DNA of 64,000 nt. Source: Ectobacillus sp042610425 (GTDB taxonomy: Bacteria; Bacillota; Bacilli; Bacillales; Bacillaceae_G). The position numbers and the translations under genes were made by a program. Location: NCBI RefSeq assembly GCF_042610425.1, contig NZ_JBGJZM010000001.1:1674001-1738000 (forward strand). Reading direction: 5' to 3'. Within the stretch, counting starts at the first letter, position 1, and each line of letters begins with the position of its first letter. This document shows, one piece after another, positions 55,550-64,000 of the stretch. The notes beneath the pieces are model-generated. The model searched no databases. It was not told the origin of the DNA and was given only the letters and a program-made list of their open reading frames with translations.

Positions 55550-57145
55550 ATTTACATTCCATTTAGTTGATATAAAACTGCTGATATTCCTGTTGGTACT
55601 TCTTACAATGTGACGTTTACATTCCATTTAGTTGATATAAAACAAACGCTTGGGCAATTGTTTCTATATTAATTGCAGCGTTTACATTCCATTTAGTTGA
55701 TATAAAACAATATATGAAACTCTTAATTGATAACTATTATGCAAAGTTTACATTCCACTTAGTTGATATAAAACGCCAGCTTCAACAACTTTCATACCTT
55801 GAAATACAGGGTTTACATTCCATTTAGTTGATATAAAACAGTTTATGAGCAATTGATTCATCAATTAATTCTTTATTTACATTCCATTTAGTTGATATAA
55901 AACGTAAGATAAGCTCCAATATTATCCACGAACTCAATATTTACATTCCATTTAGTTGATATAAAACAATCATAGACGGAATCAGCAGCGTAACAAGTTT
56001 ATGGTTTACATTCCATTTAGTTGATATAAAACCAACAAGCACCTTCTTCTGTAAACATCGGAGCATTGTTTACATTCCATTTAGTTGATATAAAACTATA
56101 CCGTAGTAGAAATCCGTCAAGGGATAGCTACATTGTGTGCATTCCATTTAGTTGATATAAAACGGAAACGGAAGAAAGTTCATCGACCACCACCACGGCG
56201 TTTACATTCCATTTAGTTGATATAAAACCAATGTCGATTGTGCCTTGTGCGATTGCCTTACTATAATTTACATTCCATTTAGTTGATATAAAACCGACCT
56301 ACCACGAACTTACTTAATCCTTTTATTTTAAATTTACATTCCATTTAGTTGATATAAAACGCGTGACATGATGATATTTCAGCTCTTCTGTCAAACATTT
56401 ACATTCCATTTAGTTGATATAAAACATTTGACAATGAATTATTTAAGTATGCAAAGTCATTATTTACATTCCATTTAGTTGATATAAAACAGCCACTCGA
56501 AAGAAAGTATATCGAAACACTTCGCAATTTACATTCCATTTAGTTGATATAAAACATTATGAATGTAACATAACAAATACAACGATACATTTTTTACATT
56601 CCATTTAGTTGATATAAAACACATGACAGACGCACAGGGCTACGTAGTAGAAGTTAATTTTACATTCCATTTAGTTGATATAAAACGAACCACAAACCGA
56701 AAAAAGCTCGCATGGGGCAAGAAATTTTACATTCCATTTAGTTGATATAAAACTTACATCGCCGATAACAAGAGAAGCACCACGAGTGATTTTTACATTC
56801 CATTTAGTTGATATAAAACGCTGCTTACCGTATGACAAACGTAAATCTCGAATTACTTTTACATTCCATTTAGTTGATATAAAACAATTGCTCCTTCTTC
56901 AAATTCAATATTCCGATTAGATTTTACATTCCATTTAGTTGATATAAAACCACGCTAGAGCATATTAGCTTCACGTTCGCTATCGATTTTACATTCCATT
57001 TAGTTGATATAAAACTATTGCTGAAGGTCTTGCAGTAACTGCTATAACTGTTTTTACATTCCATTTAGTTGATATAAAACGCGACCAGGCGTGAAAGAAT
57101 ATGAAGTGCCGAATAATTTTACATTCCATTTAGTTGATATAAAAC
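55550..57145 (-). CRISPR. Type I-B CRISPR array, 25 repeats and 24 spacers
   Basis: The 29-nt repeat reads on the minus strand GTTTTATATCAACTAAATGG then AATGTAAA plus a variable last base; it closely resembles Clostridium type I-B repeats. Spacers are 35-38 nt. The leader side is at 57146, next to cas3, so the array is read on the minus strand in line with the cas operon. Copy 4 (55746) has one internal change and copy 10 (56135) two near one end; all others differ only at the last base. Spacers show no visible match inside the window. Confidence 0.97.
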
Positions 57146-57337
57146 CCTTACCAAACTCTCCTTTGAAAGCATATTAAATCAAGGCTTTCTAAGGAGTTTT
57201 CGTTCATTAATTTTAACATTTTTGCAGTGAATCTAGAGTCCTGTTTTTGTAAAAAATTAATTTTCATTATAAATATTGTTATATCAACGTTCATCATAGT
57301 TGATACATAAAATGGTTCACTGCAAATCACTAAATAT
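57146..57337 (-). promoter_or_regulatory. CRISPR leader
   Basis: This AT-rich stretch lies between the cas3 stop and the first repeat. It contains a repeat-like piece on the minus strand (57314-57288: ATTTTATGTATCAACTATGA) and an inverted pair TTATATCAAC (57279-57288) with GTTGATACATAA (57299-57310). An ORF across it (57148-57357) is not credible as a gene. Confidence 0.65.
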
Positions 57338-59521
57338 TCATTGTATATCTTCCTCAAACTTTAGCCCAATTTCACCGTTATATTGATAATGTACTACAGG
57401 AATGCTGGTATAATTATCTATATCAACAAAAGTAGTGAGTAATTTATTATGTCTTGCTTTTTGATATCTCTCACACGGTATTGATACTGTGTATTGTAAA
57501 ATTCTTTCTCTGGACTTAACCCTTGTTATTCTATCAGCTTTTTTATCCCTTAGACTTTCTAAGTGTTTCTCTATAATGTCTACATTTTCAATGTAAATTG
57601 AATGGGGAATAATTGAATAAGATAGAATATTTCTTAAATCAACTTCACTTTTTTCTATCTCATAATCATATAAACCATCAATTATTTGATAAGTGGATCG
57701 ATATTCATCCATATAATTGCTATGTTGTAATTTAGACGATGTAAAAGTATTATTAATTAAATCAACTTTACTTTCTTCGGTTAAAATACCACTTAAATTA
57801 TCTACAACTTCTTTAGACAGTTTATAGATTGTTTCATCGATAAATCCCTTAGTACCCCTTCTGATTATGGATGGATCTATATTTGAAAAGACATAACAAT
57901 TAGGAAACTCTACTGGTTTTACGCCCTTTCTATTACATCTTCCTAATCGCTGAAATAATCCATTTAAGTCAGATAATTCCGTAAAAAGAAAGTCAAAATC
58001 AATATCTAATGATGCTTCTACAATCTGTGTTGATATCCAAATGCCGTTACTAAAGTTTATGGTACCATCTATGTTGTATGTTTCTCCAAAAGTAATAATT
58101 GCTTTTTCCTTCTTGGATCGGTCTTTCTTTGTAAAACGACTATGAATTAATTGAATATTTCCTACTCCCTTAAATTTAAGCTTTAGATTCTCATACATTT
58201 CTTGAGCTTTTTTTACGGTATTACATACAATTAAAATTTTGTTACTCACATTTTTTTTGAAATTTTCTAAATATTTTTCATAAATTAATTGAGAACTCAT
58301 TTGTTCCTTATACACTTTTATGTGATGCCGTTTTATATCATTTAAAAATACACCTTCTTTAAACTCAATTGGAGCTAATAACTCTTTAATAAAGGGTGGA
58401 AATGTAGCTGTTATTATAGCTATTTTACCACCAAATTCATTTATCCTTTTCAAACCATAAATTAAATAGGCCAGTAAATCAGGACTATACATTTGGATTT
58501 CATCAATCACAACTTTTGAATAAGATAATGTTGCTAATTTCAATTCATAACCTTGATATTTAAAAACAAAATCAAACAATTGATCAAGAGTTGAAATGTT
58601 TAAAGGCATAGATAAATGTTTACTCTTGTTATAATAATCTATGATATCTAATTCCTCGGTTTTTGTATTTTGAATATGGTACTCTAATGCATTCGAATGC
58701 AATAATCCTAACCTTTCATCAATATGATGATTATGTAAAACTTTTTCCTTTATGCGGTCATAAATTGCATTAATAGCTGTAATTATAGGCAAAATATAAA
58801 ATCCTTTATTATTGCCCACCCAAAGAAGTCCAGCTTCTGTTTTTCCCATACCTGTTTGTGCTACCGTAATAACATTGTTATTTCTATTTTCAATACAAAA
58901 ATACTGTAGATCATTCCATTCAACATTTTCATTAACTTTTTTCCAATTCATTAATAAATATTCTAATTCATTTTCTAGAAAATCATTTTTATATTCTATA
59001 GTTATTCCCGAACTGGCGCTATAATCACATTTATGAAGAAAACCTTTTACTAAAATGCTATCATGATCTGTGACCTTCTTTTTTATATTTTTTATCGTTC
59101 TCAATTTCAATGGAAAAGTATCAAATGGAGTTAACAGTTGTTCGATAATCCTTTTTGTTTCCTCATTCTGAAGAACTTCAAACGTATTACAATAATCATG
59201 ATGATTAAGTACAGCATGGGCAACTGAATAGTAATCATCCATGTTTTCAAATAAATTTGGATCGATTAAATAAAGAGACAGCACATTGTGTGCCACCTCT
59301 TTGCTAGAATCAAACTTCGTATGATTACGAATCCTATTTTGAAATTCTGTATTTACTTTCCCAATATCGTGAGAATAACAAGCTAACTTTGTTAATTTAT
59401 AGATTTTTTCACTTCTTATATATCCAAATTCCTTTAATATACTTAACTCACTAAAAAGATCCTCATTATGTTCAGCAATGCTTTTTTTATTTTTCGCAAA
59501 ATATTGGGATAAATCTAGCAT
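57338..59521 (-). CDS. cas3: CRISPR nuclease-helicase Cas3
   Basis: An N-terminal HD nuclease domain (CYSHDIGKVN with H53-D54 of the longer frame; later AHNVLSLYL and HAVLNHHDY) is fused to an SF2 helicase: Walker A AQTGMGKTEAGLLW, DExx box VIDEIQMYSP, motif III ITATFPP and motif VI FQRLGRCNRKG. It unwinds and degrades target DNA marked by Cascade. ATG 59521 is preferred, with AAGGAG 7 nt upstream. It is the last cas gene before the array; cas4, cas1 and cas2, which often follow, are absent. Confidence 0.95.
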   Translation of the reverse strand: MLDLSQYFAKNKKSIAEHNEDLFSELSILKEFGYIRSEKIYKLTKLACYSHDIGKVNTEFQNRIRNHTKFDSSKEVAHNVLSLYLIDPNLFENMDDYYSVAHAVLNHHDYCNTFEVLQNEETKRIIEQLLTPFDTFPLKLRTIKNIKKKVTDHDSILVKGFLHKCDYSASSGITIEYKNDFLENELEYLLMNWKKVNENVEWNDLQYFCIENRNNNVITVAQTGMGKTEAGLLWVGNNKGFYILPIITAINAIYDRIKEKVLHNHHIDERLGLLHSNALEYHIQNTKTEELDIIDYYNKSKHLSMPLNISTLDQLFDFVFKYQGYELKLATLSYSKVVIDEIQMYSPDLLAYLIYGLKRINEFGGKIAIITATFPPFIKELLAPIEFKEGVFLNDIKRHHIKVYKEQMSSQLIYEKYLENFKKNVSNKILIVCNTVKKAQEMYENLKLKFKGVGNIQLIHSRFTKKDRSKKEKAIITFGETYNIDGTINFSNGIWISTQIVEASLDIDFDFLFTELSDLNGLFQRLGRCNRKGVKPVEFPNCYVFSNIDPSIIRRGTKGFIDETIYKLSKEVVDNLSGILTEESKVDLINNTFTSSKLQHSNYMDEYRSTYQIIDGLYDYEIEKSEVDLRNILSYSIIPHSIYIENVDIIEKHLESLRDKKADRITRVKSRERILQYTVSIPCERYQKARHNKLLTTFVDIDNYTSIPVVHYQYNGEIGLKFEEDIQ

Positions 59522-59532
59522 AAACATGCTCC

Positions 59533-60615
59533 TTAGATAAAATTAACGATATACGTTTGATTTGTGGTTTTATCCAAAAATAAATTTTCAGCAAGCTCAT
59601 CTACTAGATAAGAAGATGCGTAAATCACTTTCTTTTTTTCAAAAATACGTTGATAATTAATAATTTGATAATTTTTATTCAAATAATACTTAGTTCCACC
59701 TGCAGGAGTACCATAACTTTTTTCATTTAATAGAATAACCTCATTCTTCACTAAATCATAATCCAAATAAGCAGAATACTGACTTTTAACTTCATCATCA
59801 ATTTCACTTGATAATGAAACAAGTTTAGCATCTATAACATTGACAAAATCTTCACTTCGACCCAAAGATTTAAGATTATAAATTTTTTCTTGAATAACCC
59901 TTAACGTTTCTTCGTCACTTCTTATATGTATTACAAGTTCGATTTGATCAAGAATTTCATAATACATAGGAGAAGTAGTTAATGTTTTAAACCTTGAGTA
60001 CGGAACTTGAAAATGGGTATTTTCATATGCAGATATTTGGGCTTTAATACATTTTTCTAATTGTTTAATTTCTGATTCTCTTTTTACTAACCTTGTATAA
60101 TCCCTCGATTTTTTATCCAAACCCTGCTTTTTTCTTGTAAGTATGCTCTTTCTTTTTTTTATTAGAGCCAAAACTTTCTTAATTCTGTTTTCTTTAAATT
60201 TGTCCAGCTTGTCTTTTAGATTTTTTAAATCCCTGTATTCTTGCAGCAAGGACTCATTATGAATCTGAATTGTCTTACCCTCACGAAAGCTATTTCCTTG
60301 TTTTTTTTCCGCAACTGCTACCTTATCGAATGCCTTTGAGAGAAAATGATTGTTCCTCATTTTCACCATAATCCCTCGATCATCTTGTAATGAGTTTAAA
60401 AAAGAATGATTAGTATACATTTCTTTGTGCATTGATTCATATTTTCCTTGAATACTAATATCCATTGGATGATACGTTTTAAATCCACATGCATTGTGTA
60501 ACGCTCCAATTATGGTTGAAAAAGGCGGTAAAGGATAGGTCATTTTATTTATTACAGTTTCTTCTCTTTTATAATTGGCACTAGATTGATGTAAAATTAT
60601 CCGCAACGCATCCAT
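59533..60615 (-). CDS. cas5: Cascade subunit Cas5 with coiled-coil insertion
   Basis: The N-terminus (ILHQSSANYKREETVINKMT, then YPLPPFSTIIGALHNACGF) has the RAMP fold start and the Gly-rich segment of Cas5, which caps the 5' handle of crRNA. At 360 residues it is longer than usual (about 230-250). The extra length is a charged coiled-coil of about 80 residues (YRDLKNLKDKLDKFKENRIK to EIKQLEKCIKAQISAYENTH). It lies between cas7 and cas3 with 5-11 bp gaps. Confidence 0.88.
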   Translation of the reverse strand: MDALRIILHQSSANYKREETVINKMTYPLPPFSTIIGALHNACGFKTYHPMDISIQGKYESMHKEMYTNHSFLNSLQDDRGIMVKMRNNHFLSKAFDKVAVAEKKQGNSFREGKTIQIHNESLLQEYRDLKNLKDKLDKFKENRIKKVLALIKKRKSILTRKKQGLDKKSRDYTRLVKRESEIKQLEKCIKAQISAYENTHFQVPYSRFKTLTTSPMYYEILDQIELVIHIRSDEETLRVIQEKIYNLKSLGRSEDFVNVIDAKLVSLSSEIDDEVKSQYSAYLDYDLVKNEVILLNEKSYGTPAGGTKYYLNKNYQIINYQRIFEKKKVIYASSYLVDELAENLFLDKTTNQTYIVNFI

Positions 60616-60620
60616 AGCTA

Positions 60621-61508
60621 CTATTCCCCGTAATATTCTTTTACTTCAGTTTTTAACGTATTAAAAAATGTAGAAATCGGTACTGGATCAAGGGTTCTTT
60701 CAATCTCTAACTCATTTTTGAAATTATTTCCTTTTAACAGGCCTACTTTGTATCCTTGTTTAATTTTATATTTCAAATCATCTGTAATTAATAAGTTCTC
60801 GTCTACTACTTTCACCACATTTTCAAAATAATGAGTTTTTCTATCAGACATTCCTCCGACAACAAAGATGGGTTCAGCATTATCTAAATTACCTTTAACA
60901 ATTAAATGTAAATATTCTACTGCATCTAAAATTGCTATTACTCTTTCTTCTTTTTCATTTTTGTTTGCTTCTTCATTAAAGTTTTCGTCTTTTCCTATCA
61001 TCTCAAGATCAATAGTCAAACTATACACTTTTAATGACTTATCATACTCATATTGGTACGGCATTAATCCTGCTTCTCCTGCATTATCCTGTAGATTAAT
61101 TTTATTCGTCTTTGCATAGTTTGAAGCTAAAAATAAGTTATTATGGAATCTTGTTTCGTTGATGAAACTTTCACAGGATATAGCATCCGTTAAATAAAAA
61201 GAACTATTTCGTTTATTAGCCTTGCCTGATGTGTTCATATATCCACCTTCTAAGGCACGACAATTACTAGCGTTTAACTCACTTGTAACTAATTTTTGTG
61301 TTGCTCCATCAACCGATGTTTGTAAATCATCGTACATTCCACTTTGTACCATGATTGCATTTTTTAAACTTTCCCTACTACGAATCGCATATGCTTTTTT
61401 ATTTTTGAAAACTTTTTGGATACTCGAGATATTACCCAATCCTTCTGAATAATTAGATGTCATATTAGCTACAACTGTTAAGGTTAAACTATTTTTTTCC
61501 ATTTCCAT
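60621..61508 (-). CDS. cas7: Cascade backbone subunit Cas7 (DevR/Cst2 type)
   Basis: The sequence SLTLTVVANMTSNYSEGLGN, AIRSRESLKNAIMVQSGMYD and FYLTDAISCESFINETRFHN is of the Cas7 DevR/Cst2 family, which forms the crRNA-binding filament. ATG 61508 (MEMEKNSLTL) is preferred because AAAGGAG lies 10 nt upstream; the frame is open to 61538. The start overlaps the cas8 stop by 20 bp, so translation is probably coupled. Confidence 0.92.
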   Translation of the reverse strand: MEMEKNSLTLTVVANMTSNYSEGLGNISSIQKVFKNKKAYAIRSRESLKNAIMVQSGMYDDLQTSVDGATQKLVTSELNASNCRALEGGYMNTSGKANKRNSSFYLTDAISCESFINETRFHNNLFLASNYAKTNKINLQDNAGEAGLMPYQYEYDKSLKVYSLTIDLEMIGKDENFNEEANKNEKEERVIAILDAVEYLHLIVKGNLDNAEPIFVVGGMSDRKTHYFENVVKVVDENLLITDDLKYKIKQGYKVGLLKGNNFKNELEIERTLDPVPISTFFNTLKTEVKEYYGE

Positions 61509-62838
61509 ATTCTTCTTTCTCCTTTTCTTCACTTTCATAGGTATTTAATGTATTTATGAAGGTGTATGCAACATTTTTATGTTTTTCAAAATCGCCAAAC
61601 AAATCATATGCAAAGTTAAATACAACACCCGAATAGGATGATAATTGCAGTAATACTTCACAAACACGGTCGTAATCATGAAAAACGATTGCGCTAATTA
61701 ATTTTTGTTTATAACTATTTACTTTATTGGATGGAATTTTCTTTTTTACTTCCTTTGCGCAGGCATACGCAGCCTTCATATCCTTATCCATACTTACCCC
61801 CCCATATAATTTAGTATTGATTTTGATTAATTGATTGACTCTATAACTATAATTATTTTCAGATCTATCTTTTAGTAGTAGTTCTATTAAATCATCTAGA
61901 ATTAGATTGTTTAAGATTCTGTCAACTACTTCTTGTTCAAAATGAATATACAAATTTTCACTAATCTTATAATTGAACTTAATAGAATTATAATTATCAA
62001 TTTCACGTATTACATCAATAGCCTTTTTCCGAATGTATAATGATTCAAAATAATCAGAATCTCTTGATTTCATTATTATCTCTACGTCAAAGTTAGCAAA
62101 ATCAGCTGATTCTTTAATTTGTGCAAACAGAAAACTTTTAGCATCAGCAGCCTTTTCAATTTTCCGATTAGTTTCAAATAACTGGCGAATTGTATAATTG
62201 TTATTTATAAAGAAAGAATCGAATGATTGAGAAAATGCAAACGGAATAAAATCAAATTCTTTTTCATCTGAAAACAAAAATGTCTCTTTATTAAACCCAT
62301 AAGAAATGGATTTGGTCTTTCTACCTTTATCTACATAATATCCCTGCAATCTACAAGTCCCTTGATTGTCCATAAAAAAGCAACTTTGATTTGAAAATTT
62401 AGTATATAAATTCTTACCATTTATGTATGTTTCTTTTATGAGATTGTCACGATGTTCATTAATTAAGCTTAAAATCTTATCCTTATTTTCCAAGGGGAAC
62501 TTTACTGTGGAAAACACCTTTTTCATTATGGAATTAGCTGATAGTTTCCCATTTAATAACTTAATTTGTTCTTCAGATAGTTCGTGAACCTCCAACAGAT
62601 CTTCCACAATTCTGTGATGCATATCCTTTTCAAAATATTTTTCTACAAATTGTAAGTATAATTCTAGTTTTAGATCATCTTGGTTATATTCAATAACATC
62701 CACATCATTGTCATATCCACTGTAGTCAATATTGAAATAATTAAAGTATTTTATCAACCCTACTATACTAGCACTATACCTCCAATCAGATGCTTCTAAT
62801 CTGGTATTATATTTTTGATTATTTAGTACCGTTTTCAC
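61489..62838 (-). CDS. cas8: Cascade large subunit Cas8 (Cst1/Cas8b type)
   Basis: This 449-residue protein starts with a GTG at 62838 and the segment LEASDWRYSASIVGLIKYFN, a family start like those of Cst1/Cas8b proteins. It contains CRLQGYYVDKGRKTKSISYG and a helical C-terminus that may act as the small subunit. It should recognise the PAM and recruit Cas3. Identification relies mainly on place and size, because Cas8 proteins diverge greatly. Confidence 0.85.
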   Translation of the reverse strand: MKTVLNNQKYNTRLEASDWRYSASIVGLIKYFNYFNIDYSGYDNDVDVIEYNQDDLKLELYLQFVEKYFEKDMHHRIVEDLLEVHELSEEQIKLLNGKLSANSIMKKVFSTVKFPLENKDKILSLINEHRDNLIKETYINGKNLYTKFSNQSCFFMDNQGTCRLQGYYVDKGRKTKSISYGFNKETFLFSDEKEFDFIPFAFSQSFDSFFINNNYTIRQLFETNRKIEKAADAKSFLFAQIKESADFANFDVEIIMKSRDSDYFESLYIRKKAIDVIREIDNYNSIKFNYKISENLYIHFEQEVVDRILNNLILDDLIELLLKDRSENNYSYRVNQLIKINTKLYGGVSMDKDMKAAYACAKEVKKKIPSNKVNSYKQKLISAIVFHDYDRVCEVLLQLSSYSGVVFNFAYDLFGDFEKHKNVAYTFINTLNTYESEEKEKEEYGNGKK

Positions 62839-62853
62839 ATTAAATCACCACCT

Positions 62854-63585
62854 TTACTGTCCACAATGCTCAATAACACCAAATCCTTGAGACCTTCTAT
62901 ACCCGATTCCGGTTTGTGTAAGCAATTGTAAATCTTCCCTTGCTCCCTCTAATTGTAGTAACCCTTTATATGCTTCTACATAAAAGATTCCTTCACGATT
63001 CATTGAAAAAGAGTCATGCTTCATTTTTACTACTACCTTTTTCATTTCAATAGGTGTAAATTGCAGTGTTTTGTATAAGTCCCTTCCTGCAACACTTTTT
63101 ATTATTTCGTTGCAGATGTATTGAAAGGCTTCCTGGTAATCATCTTCATCAGGCCTTAAAAAGTTATTACTTCTACCCTTTATAGCTATTGGTGACAATG
63201 TTTGAAATAATGCATAGTTATCTTGGGGCAAGCTTTCTTGCCCTAAATGTATTTTTTTCACTGTTAACCCATATTTCTTATATTTAAAGGTTCTTAATGT
63301 CATTAACCCATTCTGTAGAAGTAATAGCAGCTTGTAGTTACTAGTGCTAAAAATCATCTTTACATCACCATTAATCACAAAATCATCTTTCAACCTTGTA
63401 AAGTTGTTCAAATAAATAGCAAAGGAAAAATCTTTAATCTTTTTATTCGTCTTCCCTTCAAAATTATACATAGACTCTGCCAATTCCTTACCATTAACTG
63501 ATAATGCACCTTTTATCAAACTAACAAAGAGAAAATGATATGAAAGTGGAATTCTTTTTACGTCAAAAGTTACAACTAATTTCAT
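62854..63585 (-). CDS. cas6: CRISPR RNA endonuclease Cas6
   Basis: This 243-residue RAMP protein begins MKLVVTFDVKRIPLSYHFLF and ends with the glycine-rich Cas6 loop GIGYRRSQGFGVIEHCG. A candidate catalytic His lies in IPLSYHFLF near residue 17. It cuts the pre-crRNA within the repeat. AAAGGAGAAC precedes its ATG, and it is the first gene of the cas operon. Confidence 0.93.
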   Translation of the reverse strand: MKLVVTFDVKRIPLSYHFLFVSLIKGALSVNGKELAESMYNFEGKTNKKIKDFSFAIYLNNFTRLKDDFVINGDVKMIFSTSNYKLLLLLQNGLMTLRTFKYKKYGLTVKKIHLGQESLPQDNYALFQTLSPIAIKGRSNNFLRPDEDDYQEAFQYICNEIIKSVAGRDLYKTLQFTPIEMKKVVVKMKHDSFSMNREGIFYVEAYKGLLQLEGAREDLQLLTQTGIGYRRSQGFGVIEHCGQ

Positions 63586-63923
63586 TTATGTTCTCCTTTA
63601 TATTCTTAATTAATTTAAATAATCAGTTCCTAAAGTAGCCACTTTAAATTCTTAATCAAACCTTCCTTCTATATATTAATTCAATTTAAATTTTTAGTAA
63701 ATAAAGCCAATTGAGTTAAAGCCTGTTCATTCTATATTTATATGGTTGGTTCAAACTTCATATTTAGGGATTGTATTTTTGCAAAAAAGAGACTCCGGTT
63801 AGTATGAGGCCACTGAAAAAGTCCATATAGTTTGACAAGCGAGCTTTTCTTCGATTTTATTCGGGAAGAGTTCGCTAATTTTCTGTATAATAATAGTAGT
63901 ACTAATACCAGGTGGTGTTTTCG
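63586..63923. other. cas operon promoter region and IS end
   Basis: No gene is seen. The left part should hold the cas promoter. The right part, from about GGCCACTGAAAAAGTC at 63808, probably starts the IS1182-like element. Confidence 0.45.
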
Positions 63924-64000
63924 ATGATTTCCAACCAAGAAGTTCTTAACCTTAGTCCTTTTATGGCGATTTACGATATAGTTGTAAATAAAGATATATG
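63924..64000 (+). CDS. IS1182-like transposase, N-terminus only
   Basis: ATG 63924 starts MISNQEVLNLSPFMAIYDIV VNKDI and runs off the window. The phrase LSPFMAIYDIVV is typical of IS1182-type (DDE) transposases of Bacillus. It marks the right-hand boundary of the cas locus. Confidence 0.7.
   Translation, partial: MISNQEVLNLSPFMAIYDIVVNKDI

Noticed and set aside
57148..57357. ORF of 69 residues across the CRISPR leader (possible cas2 or cas4 relic)
   Set aside because: It has no ribosome binding site and no Cas2 or Cas4 motif, and it overlaps the cas3 end.
29758..64000. Second attachment site matching the tRNA-Val 3' end
   Set aside because: I scanned for the words around CCAGTCGGGGTCA and saw no copy, so the right end of the island is not assigned.

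Overview
The window looks like chromosome of a Bacillus cereus-group bacterium, or a close relative, carrying a large integrated accessory island. The evidence is the locus inhA - sinR - LPDTA protein - tasA/calY - sipW, lutABC with lutR, a DUF6944-type repetitive protein, a bifunctional adhE, GGAGG-type ribosome binding sites and low G+C. The genome is not identified beyond that.

Core part, bases 1 to about 29,760. A three-gene pseudopilin operon (219-3253) faces a Big2 lipoprotein. The lactate oxidation operon lutABC (8198-5349, minus strand) has a LutR-type operator over its predicted start point and lutR just upstream. Next come a beta-propeller lipoprotein with a two-component system, a secreted CAP protein, a DUF2935 protein, a YmaF-like protein and adhE, whose promoter region holds a perfect Rex operator. 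Then follow a YitT membrane protein with an unusual repeat-rich leader, DUF6944, an aldehyde dehydrogenase and the biofilm/protease locus: inhA, sinR (no sinI seen beside it), an LPDTA-anchored matrix protein, tasA/calY, sipW, and a gene in the tapA position behind a clear SinR palindrome. A D,D-carboxypeptidase and tRNA-Val(GAC) close this part.

Accessory island, about 29,760 to the right edge. A tyrosine integrase lies directly after tRNA-Val, so the tRNA 3' end is the probable attachment site. The second attachment site was not seen. The island has a replication-like module (helicase, HUH Rep, excisionase-like HTH, a 44-residue ORF), IS remnants and many broken genes. It also has a run of defence-type genes: a zinc-ribbon/HEPN protein, a SMUG2-like glycosylase, a frameshifted PLD-type restriction enzyme, a HEPN/NB-ARC/TPR/cold-shock-like STAND protein, a PIN-like protein and a third HEPN protein. 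A type I-B CRISPR system follows (cas6-cas8-cas7-cas5-cas3, then an array of 25 repeats and 24 spacers) without cas1, cas2 or cas4. The window ends in the first codons of an IS1182-like transposase.

Main unexplained signals. Three homologous stem-loop elements of about 90-105 nt (42,524; 50,599; 55,278) keep their paired arms through compensatory changes. Three G-rich/AT-rich repeats sit at 33,111, 36,352 and 50,100. Three separate Rx4H HEPN proteins share one island. The last base of the CRISPR repeat changes in blocks along the array. An N-terminal sigK fragment keeps a normal start. All calls come from reading the sequence; no database search was run.
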